Below, one piece after another: positions 35,417 through 44,089 of a stretch of 64,000 nucleotides of DNA. Source of the stretch: CALVGQ01 sp031551965 (lineage in GTDB: Bacteria > Bacillota_I > Bacilli_A > Erysipelotrichales > Erysipelotrichaceae); NCBI GenBank assembly GCA_031551965.1, contig JAVBMW010000016.1, positions 1-64,000 on the forward strand, given 5' to 3'. The notes under the pieces were generated by a model. The model did not search any database and was not told the DNA's origin. It was given only the letters and a program-made list of their open reading frames with translations. The stretch's first letter is position 1. The number at the start of each line of letters is the position of its first letter. The translations under genes and the position numbers were made by a program.

Positions 35417-36235
35417 ATGATAAGAAAATGTACAGATAAGGATTTAAAACAATTGACGACGATGAAAGCATCTAGTGATGGACAAAACAAATATCTAAAT
35501 AATACTTTAAAAAATGGTGAAACAAAGTTTGAGGACTGTTATGTGTTTGAGAAAGAAGGGAAAATTGAAGCAAGGGCAATCATTGAAGATAATTATATTA
35601 GTCTTTTAACTATTGGTGATCTTAATTTAGAGGAAGCTACAAAATTTATAGAAGCGATATCAAAATCAGGTAAAATGGAAACAGTAATCTATCAGGATAA
35701 AACAAATTTTGAATTGATTAAAAATAGTTTGAACAATAATAATTATAAAATATTTAGTAGTAGAGAAAGATATGAGATATACACTATTCCAGAAGTTGAA
35801 CCAAAGTTGATTTTTCGTGACTTAACACAGGTGAACGAAGAGATTATGATACAAATGTTTGAAGATATTCAAACTGGACATTTGGATATTTCGGCAGTAA
35901 AAGAAAGCGGATTGGAATACTTTAATGAATTAAAAGAAATGGAATTTGATCCAAGATTATGGTTTGTCGCCTATCAAAATGATGAACCAGTCGGATTGAT
36001 TGTTTTACAAAAATTCATTGAGGGAGCATTAGTCATAAACAACATTGGAATCATACCAAAATACCGTGGACAAAGATTAAGTGAACAGCTTCTTTATCAG
36101 GCTTTCGTGGCTGCAAAAGAAAATGACCTCAACAAAATAATTGCCGAGATCGATGATCAAAATTTCCCAATGCGTGATTTGCTTAAGCGAAATGGATTTG
36201 TATTAGAAAATAAATTGTATTTTTTTGAAAACTAA
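35417..36235 (+). CDS. GNAT family N-acetyltransferase with attenuated leader
   Basis: The 272-residue protein has a C-terminal GNAT domain (about residues 130-272). Its motif A includes NNIGIIPKYRGQRLSEQLL, and NFPMRDLLKRNGFVLENKLYFFEN closes the fold. The N-terminal 125 residues look like a degenerate first GNAT half. The start at 35417 is set by GGAAAGG 8 bases upstream. A uORF and terminator in the leader suggest induction when ribosomes stall, for example by a translation inhibitor. Substrate unknown; an antibiotic-modifying role is possible but unproven. Its stop overlaps the convergent fusion gene. Confidence 0.82.
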   Translation: MIRKCTDKDLKQLTTMKASSDGQNKYLNNTLKNGETKFEDCYVFEKEGKIEARAIIEDNYISLLTIGDLNLEEATKFIEAISKSGKMETVIYQDKTNFELIKNSLNNNNYKIFSSRERYEIYTIPEVEPKLIFRDLTQVNEEIMIQMFEDIQTGHLDISAVKESGLEYFNELKEMEFDPRLWFVAYQNDEPVGLIVLQKFIEGALVINNIGIIPKYRGQRLSEQLLYQAFVAAKENDLNKIIAEIDDQNFPMRDLLKRNGFVLENKLYFFEN

Positions 36236-37692
36236 TCAATTAAATAAATGAGTGATTTACGTTCACTGTTCAATTGTGCTTTTCTACCAATTGGAAGTAT
36301 TCCGTGAAAATCACCATGTCCAAAGTCATCACATTTTAGAATAGGGATTCGGTTTTTAGTTCCGAATCTTTTTAATGCGTCGATGAGTTCTTGATTTTCT
36401 TCTTTAGCATAGTTTCCGAATAGTAGTCCAGTAACCTGTTTCATGAACGGACTTTGTTCGATCCATGCCAGTTCAGCACAAATCGCCGGAACGCTAGTAA
36501 ATACGTCTAAGTTTTCCAGAAACAAAATGTAGTTTTCATTCTTGTCATATTTAAATAATGGATGATATACCAATTGTGAAATAAGGGTTGTATAGCCACC
36601 AACTAAAACTCCAGTTGCCACCCCATCGGTTATAGAAACCCAAGGACTATTTGGGACAAATGAGGTACTTTGATTAATGAAGTTGTTGAGAAATTGTTGC
36701 CTGTCATAATCATTTAATACATCAAAGACTCCAGGACATTGCCCATAATAAGTTTCAAGATTTGTATTAAGATAGATGATATTCAATAAACTTGTACCAC
36801 CACTGTAGCTACAATAGATTTTTTTGTTTTCTCGAATTGAATCAAAATCTAAATCATTTAAAAAATCATTTCCAATGTTACCTCCACTAAACAAAACCAT
36901 TTTTACATTTTCATCAAAAATCATATCATTGAAGTCAGATAATCTTTCTTCTGTGCTGGCGGCAAATCCATATGTATCTTTATAAATATTCTTTCCAAGT
37001 TTGACATTGAATCCTAAATCTTCAATTCCTTTTTTGAAACGAAGCATTCTTCTTTCGATGGCTAAATGGCAAGGGGCAATGATACCGATCGTATCAGAAT
37101 TTTTTAAGCGATTTGGCATTAAAGTAGAACAGTTTTGATTGTGAGAATAATCACCGATTTTACCAAGGTGTTCACCGACATTAAAATAATTAAATGGAGA
37201 ATAGATGACCGGATCGATCACTCGTAAATCGACAAAATCCAATTGTTTAATATCTTCTCTAACATTCACATAGCGAATAGCACAAAAGAATGTTTCGCAC
37301 TCACCGATGATTTCATGTTTGATCATTTCACATTCATAAGACCATTTGGCATTTTGGATCAAAGACACATCTAAAACATTACCCTGTACAACAACAGGCC
37401 TAATACTTTCATTGATTGTGCTCGTTGATTTGTTGCATTGTTCGACAAAGGGTAGTAAATCAGGGGTAACAACTGTTGCAGACAGAAATTTATTTCGCTC
37501 AATATTCGCTGTAGTTTGTTTCTTTTTAGGGTGACTGCTTATACTGATCACTAAACAATTTGGAAGTCCCCAAGTGTAACTCACCCATGAAATTGGTGCG
37601 AAATGATCGGTTCCATCTTCATTTTTTGTACCAATCAAAAACAATTGTTGTGTAAAGAAACATCCAGAATTAGGTTGATTGTAATCTTGCAT
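36232..37692 (-). CDS. Fusion of flavin reductase-like domain and LD-carboxypeptidase (S66)
   Basis: The 486-residue protein joins two unrelated enzymes. Residues about 1-185 form a flavin reductase-like split barrel (FLIGTKNEDG, then CLVISISSHPKKKQTTANI) that should bind FMN. Residues about 195-486 are a peptidase S66/MccF-like LD-carboxypeptidase. They start at DTIGIIAPCH, with the nucleophile serine in CSYSGGTSL, a glutamate in ILFLENLDV and a histidine in DDFGHGDFHG. All three catalytic positions appear present. No frame break marks the junction. It follows the PPOX-like gene directly with GGAGG upstream, as the last gene of a MarR operon. The joint function is unknown. Confidence 0.82.
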   Translation of the reverse strand: MQDYNQPNSGCFFTQQLFLIGTKNEDGTDHFAPISWVSYTWGLPNCLVISISSHPKKKQTTANIERNKFLSATVVTPDLLPFVEQCNKSTSTINESIRPVVVQGNVLDVSLIQNAKWSYECEMIKHEIIGECETFFCAIRYVNVREDIKQLDFVDLRVIDPVIYSPFNYFNVGEHLGKIGDYSHNQNCSTLMPNRLKNSDTIGIIAPCHLAIERRMLRFKKGIEDLGFNVKLGKNIYKDTYGFAASTEERLSDFNDMIFDENVKMVLFSGGNIGNDFLNDLDFDSIRENKKIYCSYSGGTSLLNIIYLNTNLETYYGQCPGVFDVLNDYDRQQFLNNFINQSTSFVPNSPWVSITDGVATGVLVGGYTTLISQLVYHPLFKYDKNENYILFLENLDVFTSVPAICAELAWIEQSPFMKQVTGLLFGNYAKEENQELIDALKRFGTKNRIPILKCDDFGHGDFHGILPIGRKAQLNSERKSLIYLID

Positions 37693-38115
37693 TTAAAAAT
37701 CCTCCATTGATAAAGTAATGTTGTTTAAACCATGGTAATAATTTACTTTATAGGCTATGAATTTGATAATGCAATAGTCTGGATCATCGATTCCTAACGA
37801 ATAATATTGAGTATCACCAGCATGCCAAAATCTTTTTTTTGTTTCGTGATCTGTGCAGATTTCAACTATGCCAGTGAATAATGCACCTTTAAACAAAAGT
37901 TTGTTGCAATAATAGACAGAGGCTTTCGGGTTTTTAAGAAATTGCTGAACTCGCTTTGAACTGGTGTTGGTTGAAAAATATTGAATACTTAAATTATCGT
38001 GTTCTCTGACTAATACAGCTTTAGTTTGTGGAAATCCTTCTTCGTCAATTGAACAAAGATATGCGATTTTCTGAGTGTTTCGAAGTTTTATGATTTCTTT
38101 TTTTACATTGTTCAT
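37693..38115 (-). CDS. Pyridoxamine 5'-phosphate oxidase-like flavin protein
   Basis: The 140-residue protein has the split-barrel PNPOx-like fold: AYLCSIDEEGFPQTKAV at the N terminus, then YFSTNTSSKRVQQFLKNPKASVYY, typical of small FMN- or F420-binding proteins. Such proteins include general stress proteins and nitroreductase-like enzymes. It overlaps the upstream MarR gene by 4 bases and abuts the fusion gene, so the operon carries two flavin-binding barrels. Substrate unknown. Confidence 0.85.
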   Translation of the reverse strand: MNNVKKEIIKLRNTQKIAYLCSIDEEGFPQTKAVLVREHDNLSIQYFSTNTSSKRVQQFLKNPKASVYYCNKLLFKGALFTGIVEICTDHETKKRFWHAGDTQYYSLGIDDPDYCIIKFIAYKVNYYHGLNNITLSMEDF

Positions 38116-38555
38116 TTTATGTTCTCCTGATTTGTAAGGTTTTCCAGAATACGAAGCAATTGACTTTCAAACTGTAAGATTTCTTTATCACTAAATCCTT
38201 CATAGAATAGTTCAGTCATTTTATTTGATACAGCCTCATACTCTGTTTTCATTTTGCGAGCTTTTTCAGTAAGTTGAATATTGATCTTTCTACGATCATT
38301 AGGATCGTAAATCCGCTTTAACTGATTGGATGCTTCAAGACGGTCAAGCATACTTGTAAGGGTCGTTTTGGCAAGTCCTGTATGTTTGCTGAGCTCACTA
38401 ATAGGAATGTTATCATTTTCCCACAATACAAATAGAATCCGACCTTGAGCACCATTGAACTCATCAATACCATATTCTACTAATAATCTTTCAAAAACTC
38501 TTCCTTGGATTTGTTTGATTTTACCAATTAAAAATCCTCCTTGGGATTGAACCAT
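38112..38555 (-). CDS. MarR-family regulator, first gene of a flavin operon
   Basis: The 147-residue protein has a winged helix: ISELSKHTGLAKTTLTSMLDRLEASNQLKRIYDPNDRRKINI (cited as two halves: ISELSKHTGLAKTTLTSMLD and RIYDPNDRRK). GGTGA lies just upstream of the ATG. It probably represses its own operon through the palindrome in its promoter spacer. MarR proteins are released by small phenolic, oxidant or drug ligands; the ligand here is unknown. Confidence 0.9.
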   Translation of the reverse strand: MVQSQGGFLIGKIKQIQGRVFERLLVEYGIDEFNGAQGRILFVLWENDNIPISELSKHTGLAKTTLTSMLDRLEASNQLKRIYDPNDRRKINIQLTEKARKMKTEYEAVSNKMTELFYEGFSDKEILQFESQLLRILENLTNQENIK

Positions 38556-38578
38556 TTTATCACCTCTTATTACTACAA

Positions 38579-38608
38579 AGTATAGTTCTATATAGTACTA
38601 AATGTCAA
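38579..38608 (-). promoter_or_regulatory. Promoter with MarR operator in the spacer
   Basis: On the minus strand TTGACA (38603-38608) and TATACT (38579-38584) are 18 bases apart. An 18-bp palindrome with one mismatched pair, TAGTTCTATATAGTACTA (38583-38600), fills the spacer, as expected for a repressor that blocks RNA polymerase. Confidence 0.85.
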
Positions 38609-38724
38609 GATTCTATGTGATAATTCCTTCACAATTATCGGCACATTGTTTTACCTCTTGTAAGAGAAGTTTTATGTGTGGATGTTTGTGGTATAATTTT
38701 TTAGAATAAGATTGAGGTTAGATC

Positions 38725-40647
38725 ATGTTGAGAAAAGAAGATGCAAAAATCATCGCATATTTATTGAATGCAAACAAACCTGTGTCCGCTGAAGAATTAT
38801 CTCATGTCATTTTAGTTAGTAAGAAAACTACTTTAAAACGAGTGAGTGATATTAGTGAACTCATTTTAAATCATGGCGCCATGATCAAAATGAAAAAAGG
38901 TGCAGGCTTTTGGTTAAGCATTCAAAATCAAGAACTTTTTGATGATCTTATGTCTCAACAGACCTTAGAAAAAGATGATGTCCAAAGTGAAGATTATTTA
39001 ATTAAAGAATTATGTTCAAAATTAGTACTACAAAACGATTTTATCAAAGCCGATGATCTTGCAGAAGATTTGTATATTTCCAGATCAAAGCTAACCTCAC
39101 TGTTAAATGAAGCACGTAGTATTATGCAAAACTATGATTTGATTTTAGAATCTAAACCTTATTATGGACTCAAAGTAACGGGGACAGAATTCAATTTACG
39201 ACGTTTTATCGCAAGCAATTATATTCAGGATCACATGATGAATGAGGGAATGATCGAAACAATTCTTCATGATCAAGCATTTACTGGCAAAAGAGATAAG
39301 ATAAAACAAATCGTACAAAGCAAACTTGAACAAAGAAAAATTCGTATGTCCAATGTTATGTTTGAAAACTTTTTGACTCATTTGGCTATCATGTTGACTC
39401 GATTTGAGATAGGACAAAGTGTTGAAGGCGTCAATGATTTAATGGTAAGTGAACACGATGCCGATGAAATCAATTTAACACGTGATATCTTAAAAGAAAT
39501 CGAAAAAGAGTATCTGATTACCTTATCAGAAAGTGAGTATCAATATGTTTTGATCCATTTAGTGAGTAAAAAAGAGGTAGATCCAACAAGTGCTACTGTT
39601 CCATCCAGTGTAAGCCAAATGATTGAAAAAATCTTAGTTGAAATCAAAGAGAAGAAAAACATTGATTTATCTGATGATTTGGATCTTAGAAGTATGCTAG
39701 GTTTGCATATTGTTCCGTTAATTAGCCGCATACAGTACAAAATCGAATTGAAAAATCCTTTGTTGGATGAAATAAAAACGAAATGTATTGTGGGTTATGA
39801 CCTTGCGATTCACTGTGCAGATATTATCAATCAAATGTATAACACACATTTATCAGAAAATGAGATCAGTTATTTTGCGTTGCATTTTGATGTTGCGATG
39901 AATCGTCAGAAAATCGTAAACAAGAAAAGTGTACTTCTTGTCTGTGTCAGTGGAAGAGCAAGTGCCCAAATGCTCCGTGTACGATTTGAACAACGTTTCG
40001 GACAATATTTAAAAGAAATCGTGGTTTGTGATTTAAAAGAGGTGGATCAGGTATTGAGTGAGCAACATGTGGATTATATATTCACAACAGTTCCTTTTGA
40101 AACGACAAGGATCACACCAGTATTTGAGTTTGATTTCTTCTTAAATCAACAATCAGTGCGAAAAATACAAAGTGTTCTCAATGGTCAGCAACAATTAGAT
40201 GATTTAATTAAATGCATGGATCGAAGATTATTCTTTGCAGGCCAAGCGTGGGCTACAAAAGAAGAAGTACTGCATAACATGACTCTAAAAATTAGTGAAG
40301 TTCATGATATACCAGATAACTTTGAACAGTTACTTTTGGAAAGAGAGTCATTTTACGGAACTGACTTCTATGAACTTGTAGCGATGCCACACCCTAATGC
40401 CACATGCACTGATAAAACCTTTATATCGATCGCTACTTTGGAAAAACCTATTTTATGGGCAAATCGAAAAGTGCGTTTGATCGTACTTGTATCAATAAGC
40501 AAACATGATAGTGAGAAATACAAATTTATATTTGAACTCTTGATACCTTTCCTTTCATCCACTGTAGCGATCAATCAAGTCGTTCAAGATGGAACATTCG
40601 AAGGGCTTATCAAAGAAATTAGTATAGTAGAATTTACGAGGGATTAA
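38725..40647 (+). CDS. LicR/ManR-type PTS-controlled transcription activator
   Basis: The 640-residue regulator has N-terminal HTH domains (residues about 1-100). Two PRD domains follow (about 185-400, with HLAIMLTRFEIGQ and HLVSKKE; then LHIVPLISRIQYK and FALHFDVAMNRQ). An EIIB-like domain comes next (VLLVCVSGRASAQM, phosphorylatable cysteine). An EIIA-like domain ends the chain (AMPHPNATC with the active histidine). It would sense PTS phosphorylation and activate the downstream genes. It is two bases from the phosphatase gene, placing regulator and transport genes in one operon. It binds DNA rather than RNA by homology to LicR. Confidence 0.92.
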   Translation: MLRKEDAKIIAYLLNANKPVSAEELSHVILVSKKTTLKRVSDISELILNHGAMIKMKKGAGFWLSIQNQELFDDLMSQQTLEKDDVQSEDYLIKELCSKLVLQNDFIKADDLAEDLYISRSKLTSLLNEARSIMQNYDLILESKPYYGLKVTGTEFNLRRFIASNYIQDHMMNEGMIETILHDQAFTGKRDKIKQIVQSKLEQRKIRMSNVMFENFLTHLAIMLTRFEIGQSVEGVNDLMVSEHDADEINLTRDILKEIEKEYLITLSESEYQYVLIHLVSKKEVDPTSATVPSSVSQMIEKILVEIKEKKNIDLSDDLDLRSMLGLHIVPLISRIQYKIELKNPLLDEIKTKCIVGYDLAIHCADIINQMYNTHLSENEISYFALHFDVAMNRQKIVNKKSVLLVCVSGRASAQMLRVRFEQRFGQYLKEIVVCDLKEVDQVLSEQHVDYIFTTVPFETTRITPVFEFDFFLNQQSVRKIQSVLNGQQQLDDLIKCMDRRLFFAGQAWATKEEVLHNMTLKISEVHDIPDNFEQLLLERESFYGTDFYELVAMPHPNATCTDKTFISIATLEKPILWANRKVRLIVLVSISKHDSEKYKFIFELLIPFLSSTVAINQVVQDGTFEGLIKEISIVEFTRD

Positions 40648-40649
40648 CT

Positions 40650-41447
40650 ATGGATAGACAAGTAAAATTAGAAAAAGCATTCAATTTTAGAGACATGGGG
40701 GGATATAAGACCCAAGATGGTAAATCGGTAAAATGGGGACTTTTATATCGCTCTGATGAATTAAGTAAACTGAGTGAACAAGATATACAAATTGTTGAAA
40801 AACTTGGATTAAAAACGATCGTTGATTTCCGAGCAGAATTTGAAAGAAAAGACAACGAAGATAAAACGATACAAGGGGCAACAGTAGTATATTTGGATCC
40901 TAGTGCTATGACTGCAGCAATGGCATCCAGTGAAGCTGGAGATATGAAAAAAATGTTTGATCCTAAAAACTTAACTGCTGATATTGCCAAGAATATCATG
41001 ATCAATCAAAATGCAGAATTTGTTACTGGTGAAAAACCAAAACAAGCTTATCGTCAATTGATCGATTTATTTTTAGATGAATCCAAAATACCTCTTGTAC
41101 AACATTGCCGTGGTGGTAAAGATCGTACAGGCTATGGGGCATTGTTGATTCTATCTTTGCTTGGTGTTTCAAAAGAAGATATCCTTGAAGATTATTTGCT
41201 TACTAATGTTTATAAAAAAGAAAAGAATGAAACAAGTTTAAAAGAAATGTATGAAAAAACTAAAAATGATGATCTTGTATTAGCGATGAGATATATGAAA
41301 GAAGCTAACTTAGAGTTCATCAATGCCGCTTATGATTTAATTGAAAAAGATTATGGAGATGTAGTCTCTTATTGTAAACAAGAATTAAATGTAACGGATG
41401 AAGAAATTCAAAAATTAAAAGAAATCTATCTAAATGAGGAGAAATAA
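40650..41447 (+). CDS. Tyrosine-protein-phosphatase-like enzyme in a PTS operon
   Basis: The 265-residue protein belongs to the Y_phosphatase3 family (LipA of Listeria is a relative). FNFRDMGGYKT near the start and the P-loop VQHCRGGKDRTGYG near residues 150-163, with catalytic cysteine and arginine, are diagnostic. Members dephosphorylate phosphotyrosine and some act on phosphoinositides. It is wedged between the PTS regulator and the EIIC gene. No phosphoglycosidase exists in the operon, so it may act on the imported phosphosugar or on a regulatory protein; that is inference. Confidence 0.88.
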   Translation: MDRQVKLEKAFNFRDMGGYKTQDGKSVKWGLLYRSDELSKLSEQDIQIVEKLGLKTIVDFRAEFERKDNEDKTIQGATVVYLDPSAMTAAMASSEAGDMKKMFDPKNLTADIAKNIMINQNAEFVTGEKPKQAYRQLIDLFLDESKIPLVQHCRGGKDRTGYGALLILSLLGVSKEDILEDYLLTNVYKKEKNETSLKEMYEKTKNDDLVLAMRYMKEANLEFINAAYDLIEKDYGDVVSYCKQELNVTDEEIQKLKEIYLNEEK

Positions 41448-41448
41448 A

Positions 41449-42708
41449 ATGAAAGAAAAATTATTAGCTTGGACCGAGGGGTTTCAATCTAACATCTATG
41501 TAAAAACATTATCTAGTGCAATGACTGGTTTAATGCCAATCATGATGATCAGTTCAATTGCTTCATTAATTAGTAGTATCAACGTATTTGGAATTCAAGA
41601 AATGTTAGTATCATCAGGAATCAAGGCGCTTCTTGCACAAATCAGCGATATGACTTTGAATTCAGTTTCGCTATATGTAGCATTCTTAATTGGTTACCGT
41701 TTAGCAGAAATCATGGGGAAAGACAAATTAAATTCAGGGATTATGGCGTTAATGTCATTCTTGATTTTAACTCCAATCAAAACTGTAACGTCTGCTGAAG
41801 GTGTTAAACTTACAGGTGTAGCTTTATCAGCATTTGGCTCTGCAGGTATGTTCGCAGCAATGATCGCTGGAATTATTGGAGCTCGTTTGTATATCTTCTT
41901 TGTTGATAAAAAATTAGTTATCAACTTACCAGCATCAGTTCCATCAATCGTAAGTAAAGGATTCTCTGCAATCATTCCAGGTACTTTAGTTGCATTTATC
42001 TTCGCTGCAGTATTCTTCGGTATGAAAATGACTCCATTTGGAGATTTCTCTACAATGGTTCTTGCCCTAATCCAAGCTCCACTTAAAGCTTTAGGTGGCA
42101 ATATTATTACAGCATTAATATTAGTAGCGTTTGCTGAACTTCTATGGTTCTTTGGAATTCATGGTTCAATGGCTACAATGACAATCATCATGGTTTTATA
42201 TTATGCAAATGACATGGCTAACTTAGCAGCATTCGGTGCTGGTCAACCATTACCTTATTTATTAACTATGGGATTCATCTTCGGAAACCGTGGTGCGCGT
42301 TCATTGGCAGTTGCATTCCACTGCTTATTTACATGTAAATCTGAAACTTTAAAAGCTGTTGGTAAAGTTGGATTAGTTCCAGCATTATTCGGAATCAGTG
42401 AACCAATTAAATTCGGTATTCCACAAGTTATGAACATTCGTATGCTTATTCCTCTAATGCTTACTCCAGTTGTAAGCTTACTAAGTGCTTATATTCTTGC
42501 GATCATTGGATTTTTACCATATTCTAATGGTGTATCAATGCCTTTAGGATCACCAGTAATTATCAGTGCATTTGTAACGAATGGATGGCAAGGTATTGTT
42601 GCTCAACTTATTCAGTTAGCTCTATGTTTCATCGTTTATATTCCATTTATGGCAGCTCAAGATAAAGCTAGTTTAGCTGAAGAAGCACAAGTTGCTGTAG
42701 AAGCTTAA
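41449..42708 (+). CDS. PTS EIIC component, lactose/cellobiose class
   Basis: The 419-residue permease has about ten transmembrane segments and the pattern of the cellobiose-type EIIC family: an N-terminal VKTLSSAMTGLMPIMMISSI, then FFGIHG in the middle and GISEPIKFGIP near residue 325, which forms the sugar site. The start at 41449 is set by GAGGAG 8 bases upstream. With EIIB and EIIA it imports and phosphorylates a sugar. Substrate unknown. Confidence 0.93.
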   Translation: MKEKLLAWTEGFQSNIYVKTLSSAMTGLMPIMMISSIASLISSINVFGIQEMLVSSGIKALLAQISDMTLNSVSLYVAFLIGYRLAEIMGKDKLNSGIMALMSFLILTPIKTVTSAEGVKLTGVALSAFGSAGMFAAMIAGIIGARLYIFFVDKKLVINLPASVPSIVSKGFSAIIPGTLVAFIFAAVFFGMKMTPFGDFSTMVLALIQAPLKALGGNIITALILVAFAELLWFFGIHGSMATMTIIMVLYYANDMANLAAFGAGQPLPYLLTMGFIFGNRGARSLAVAFHCLFTCKSETLKAVGKVGLVPALFGISEPIKFGIPQVMNIRMLIPLMLTPVVSLLSAYILAIIGFLPYSNGVSMPLGSPVIISAFVTNGWQGIVAQLIQLALCFIVYIPFMAAQDKASLAEEAQVAVEA

Positions 42709-42734
42709 TTCAAATATTATTAAAAGGAGAACTT

Positions 42735-43037
42735 ATGAAAAAAATTGTACTGTTATGCGCAGGTGGCGCTTCCACTGGAATCTTAGTTAATAAAATGAGA
42801 GCTGAAGCGACTAAAATAGGTGTTGAATATGACATAGAAGCTTTTGCGGTCGATGCGATTAAACGTGTAACTGGTGATGCAGACTGTGTCTTGATTGGTC
42901 CACAAGTTGCCTATAAAATTAACGACTTAAGAAAAGATGTAAATTGTCCTATTGAAGCTATCGATATGCGTAGTTATGGTATGATGGATGGTGCAAAAGT
43001 TCTATCTCAAGCTCGTAAACTAATAGGAGACCTATAA
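42735..43037 (+). CDS. PTS EIIB component, lactose/cellobiose class
   Basis: The 100-residue protein begins KKIVLLCAGGASTGILVNKM, with the phospho-accepting cysteine at residue 8. It carries the typical IGPQVAYK loop and passes phosphate from EIIA to the sugar held by EIIC. A strong AAGGAG site precedes it, and it overlaps EIIA by one base. Confidence 0.95.
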   Translation: MKKIVLLCAGGASTGILVNKMRAEATKIGVEYDIEAFAVDAIKRVTGDADCVLIGPQVAYKINDLRKDVNCPIEAIDMRSYGMMDGAKVLSQARKLIGDL

Positions 43038-43360
43038 TGTCAACACTTGAACAAATCAGTTTTGAACTCATTTCAAGAGCGGGTATGGCAAAATCGAATT
43101 TTCATTTCGCAATTCAAAAAGCGAGAGAACAATTAGTAGATGAAGCTGCTCAACTCATGGAAGAAGGAAATCAAATTTTAATCGAAGCTCATCAATTTCA
43201 TAGTGAACTTATTAAACAAGAAGCAAGTGGCGATCCTGTAATGATGACTTTGATTCTTACTCACGCTGAAGACATTATGATGAGTGCTGAGAATGCAAAA
43301 GATTTGGCAGGTTACTTGATCGACTTGTTTACTAATTATAACTTAGTGAGAAAAGATTAA
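43037..43360 (+). CDS. PTS EIIA component, lactose/cellobiose class
   Basis: The 107-residue all-helical protein has the lac/cel IIA pattern: ELISRAGMAKSNFHFAIQKA, then the active-site helix ILTHAEDIMMSAENAK with the phosphorylated histidine. It takes phosphate from HPr. It is the last gene of the operon and is followed by the structured 3' element at 43411-43510. Confidence 0.95.
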   Translation: MSTLEQISFELISRAGMAKSNFHFAIQKAREQLVDEAAQLMEEGNQILIEAHQFHSELIKQEASGDPVMMTLILTHAEDIMMSAENAKDLAGYLIDLFTNYNLVRKD

Positions 43361-43410
43361 TTGCCAAAATTTACATGTTTATATTCTGAATAAACAACTA
43401 AACTAATATT

Positions 43411-43510
43411 GAGCACAGGATCATCAGGATTTCAATAATTATTCAAGTAGTAATTAGCGAATTAGATGACCCATTGAAATCTTGGTTGATTTCAAATGTG
43501 CTCTTTTTTT
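43411..43510 (+). terminator. Structured 3' end of the PTS operon with competing stems
   Basis: GAGCACA (43411-43417) pairs with TGTGCTC (43497-43503), followed by seven T. Inside, ATTGAAATC (43473-43481) can pair either with the upstream GGATTTCAAT (43427-43436) or with the downstream GATTTCAA (43488-43495). The two pairings exclude each other. It may be a compound terminator or a small RNA. Confidence 0.5.
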
Positions 43511-43543
43511 ATGTTATAATTATTAAAAATGGAGGCAAATAAC

Positions 43544-44077
43544 ATGAAAAAAGAAGGATTTAAGATTAGAATAAATTCGGTATTGGCGAATATTTTAATT
43601 GTTTTTGGAATATCAATTGCGGGTTTGTTTGGATTAACCGCAATATCAGAAATCGGAAATAATGGTTACAAATATGATACGGAGACATTTATAGTAATAG
43701 TAATAATCATGTTGATGGGTATTATTTTGATTATTGTAGGTATTAATATCAAGAATAAAATCAAACGAGTAAGGAACTATATTAGTATTGCCTCTTGTGG
43801 AACAAAAACATTTGAAGAGTTCGCAAGCATAACTGGAAAAAATGTTGAATATATTGAAAAGGATTTAAAAAAATTAGTGTCTAAAAATTATTTTGGGAAT
43901 ACTCATGTCGATAATAAAAGGGGAATGATTATTATTAATGATTTGAATATCACAGAGCCAATTACTAAAGATGATCAAATCATGCATACTGCCTATTGTT
44001 CTAAATGTGGTACAAAAGTAGTTAAGTCTAAACTTATCACAGTACATTGTTCACATTGTGGAGCTGCAGTAAAATAG
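43544..44077 (+). CDS. Membrane protein with C-terminal zinc ribbon
   Basis: The 177-residue protein has two membrane segments (about 12-35 and 48-68). A soluble helical region (residues 75-140, with FEEFASITGKNVEYIEKDL resembling a winged-helix) follows. A C-terminal zinc ribbon CSKCGTKVV / CSHCGAAVK ends the chain. The start at 43544 is set by GGAGG. An extended -10 (TGTTATAAT, ending at 43520) lies upstream. I do not recognise a function. It may share a transcript with the hydrolase 12 bases downstream. Confidence 0.65.
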   Translation: MKKEGFKIRINSVLANILIVFGISIAGLFGLTAISEIGNNGYKYDTETFIVIVIIMLMGIILIIVGINIKNKIKRVRNYISIASCGTKTFEEFASITGKNVEYIEKDLKKLVSKNYFGNTHVDNKRGMIIINDLNITEPITKDDQIMHTAYCSKCGTKVVKSKLITVHCSHCGAAVK

Positions 44078-44089
44078 AGGAGGTGTAGT

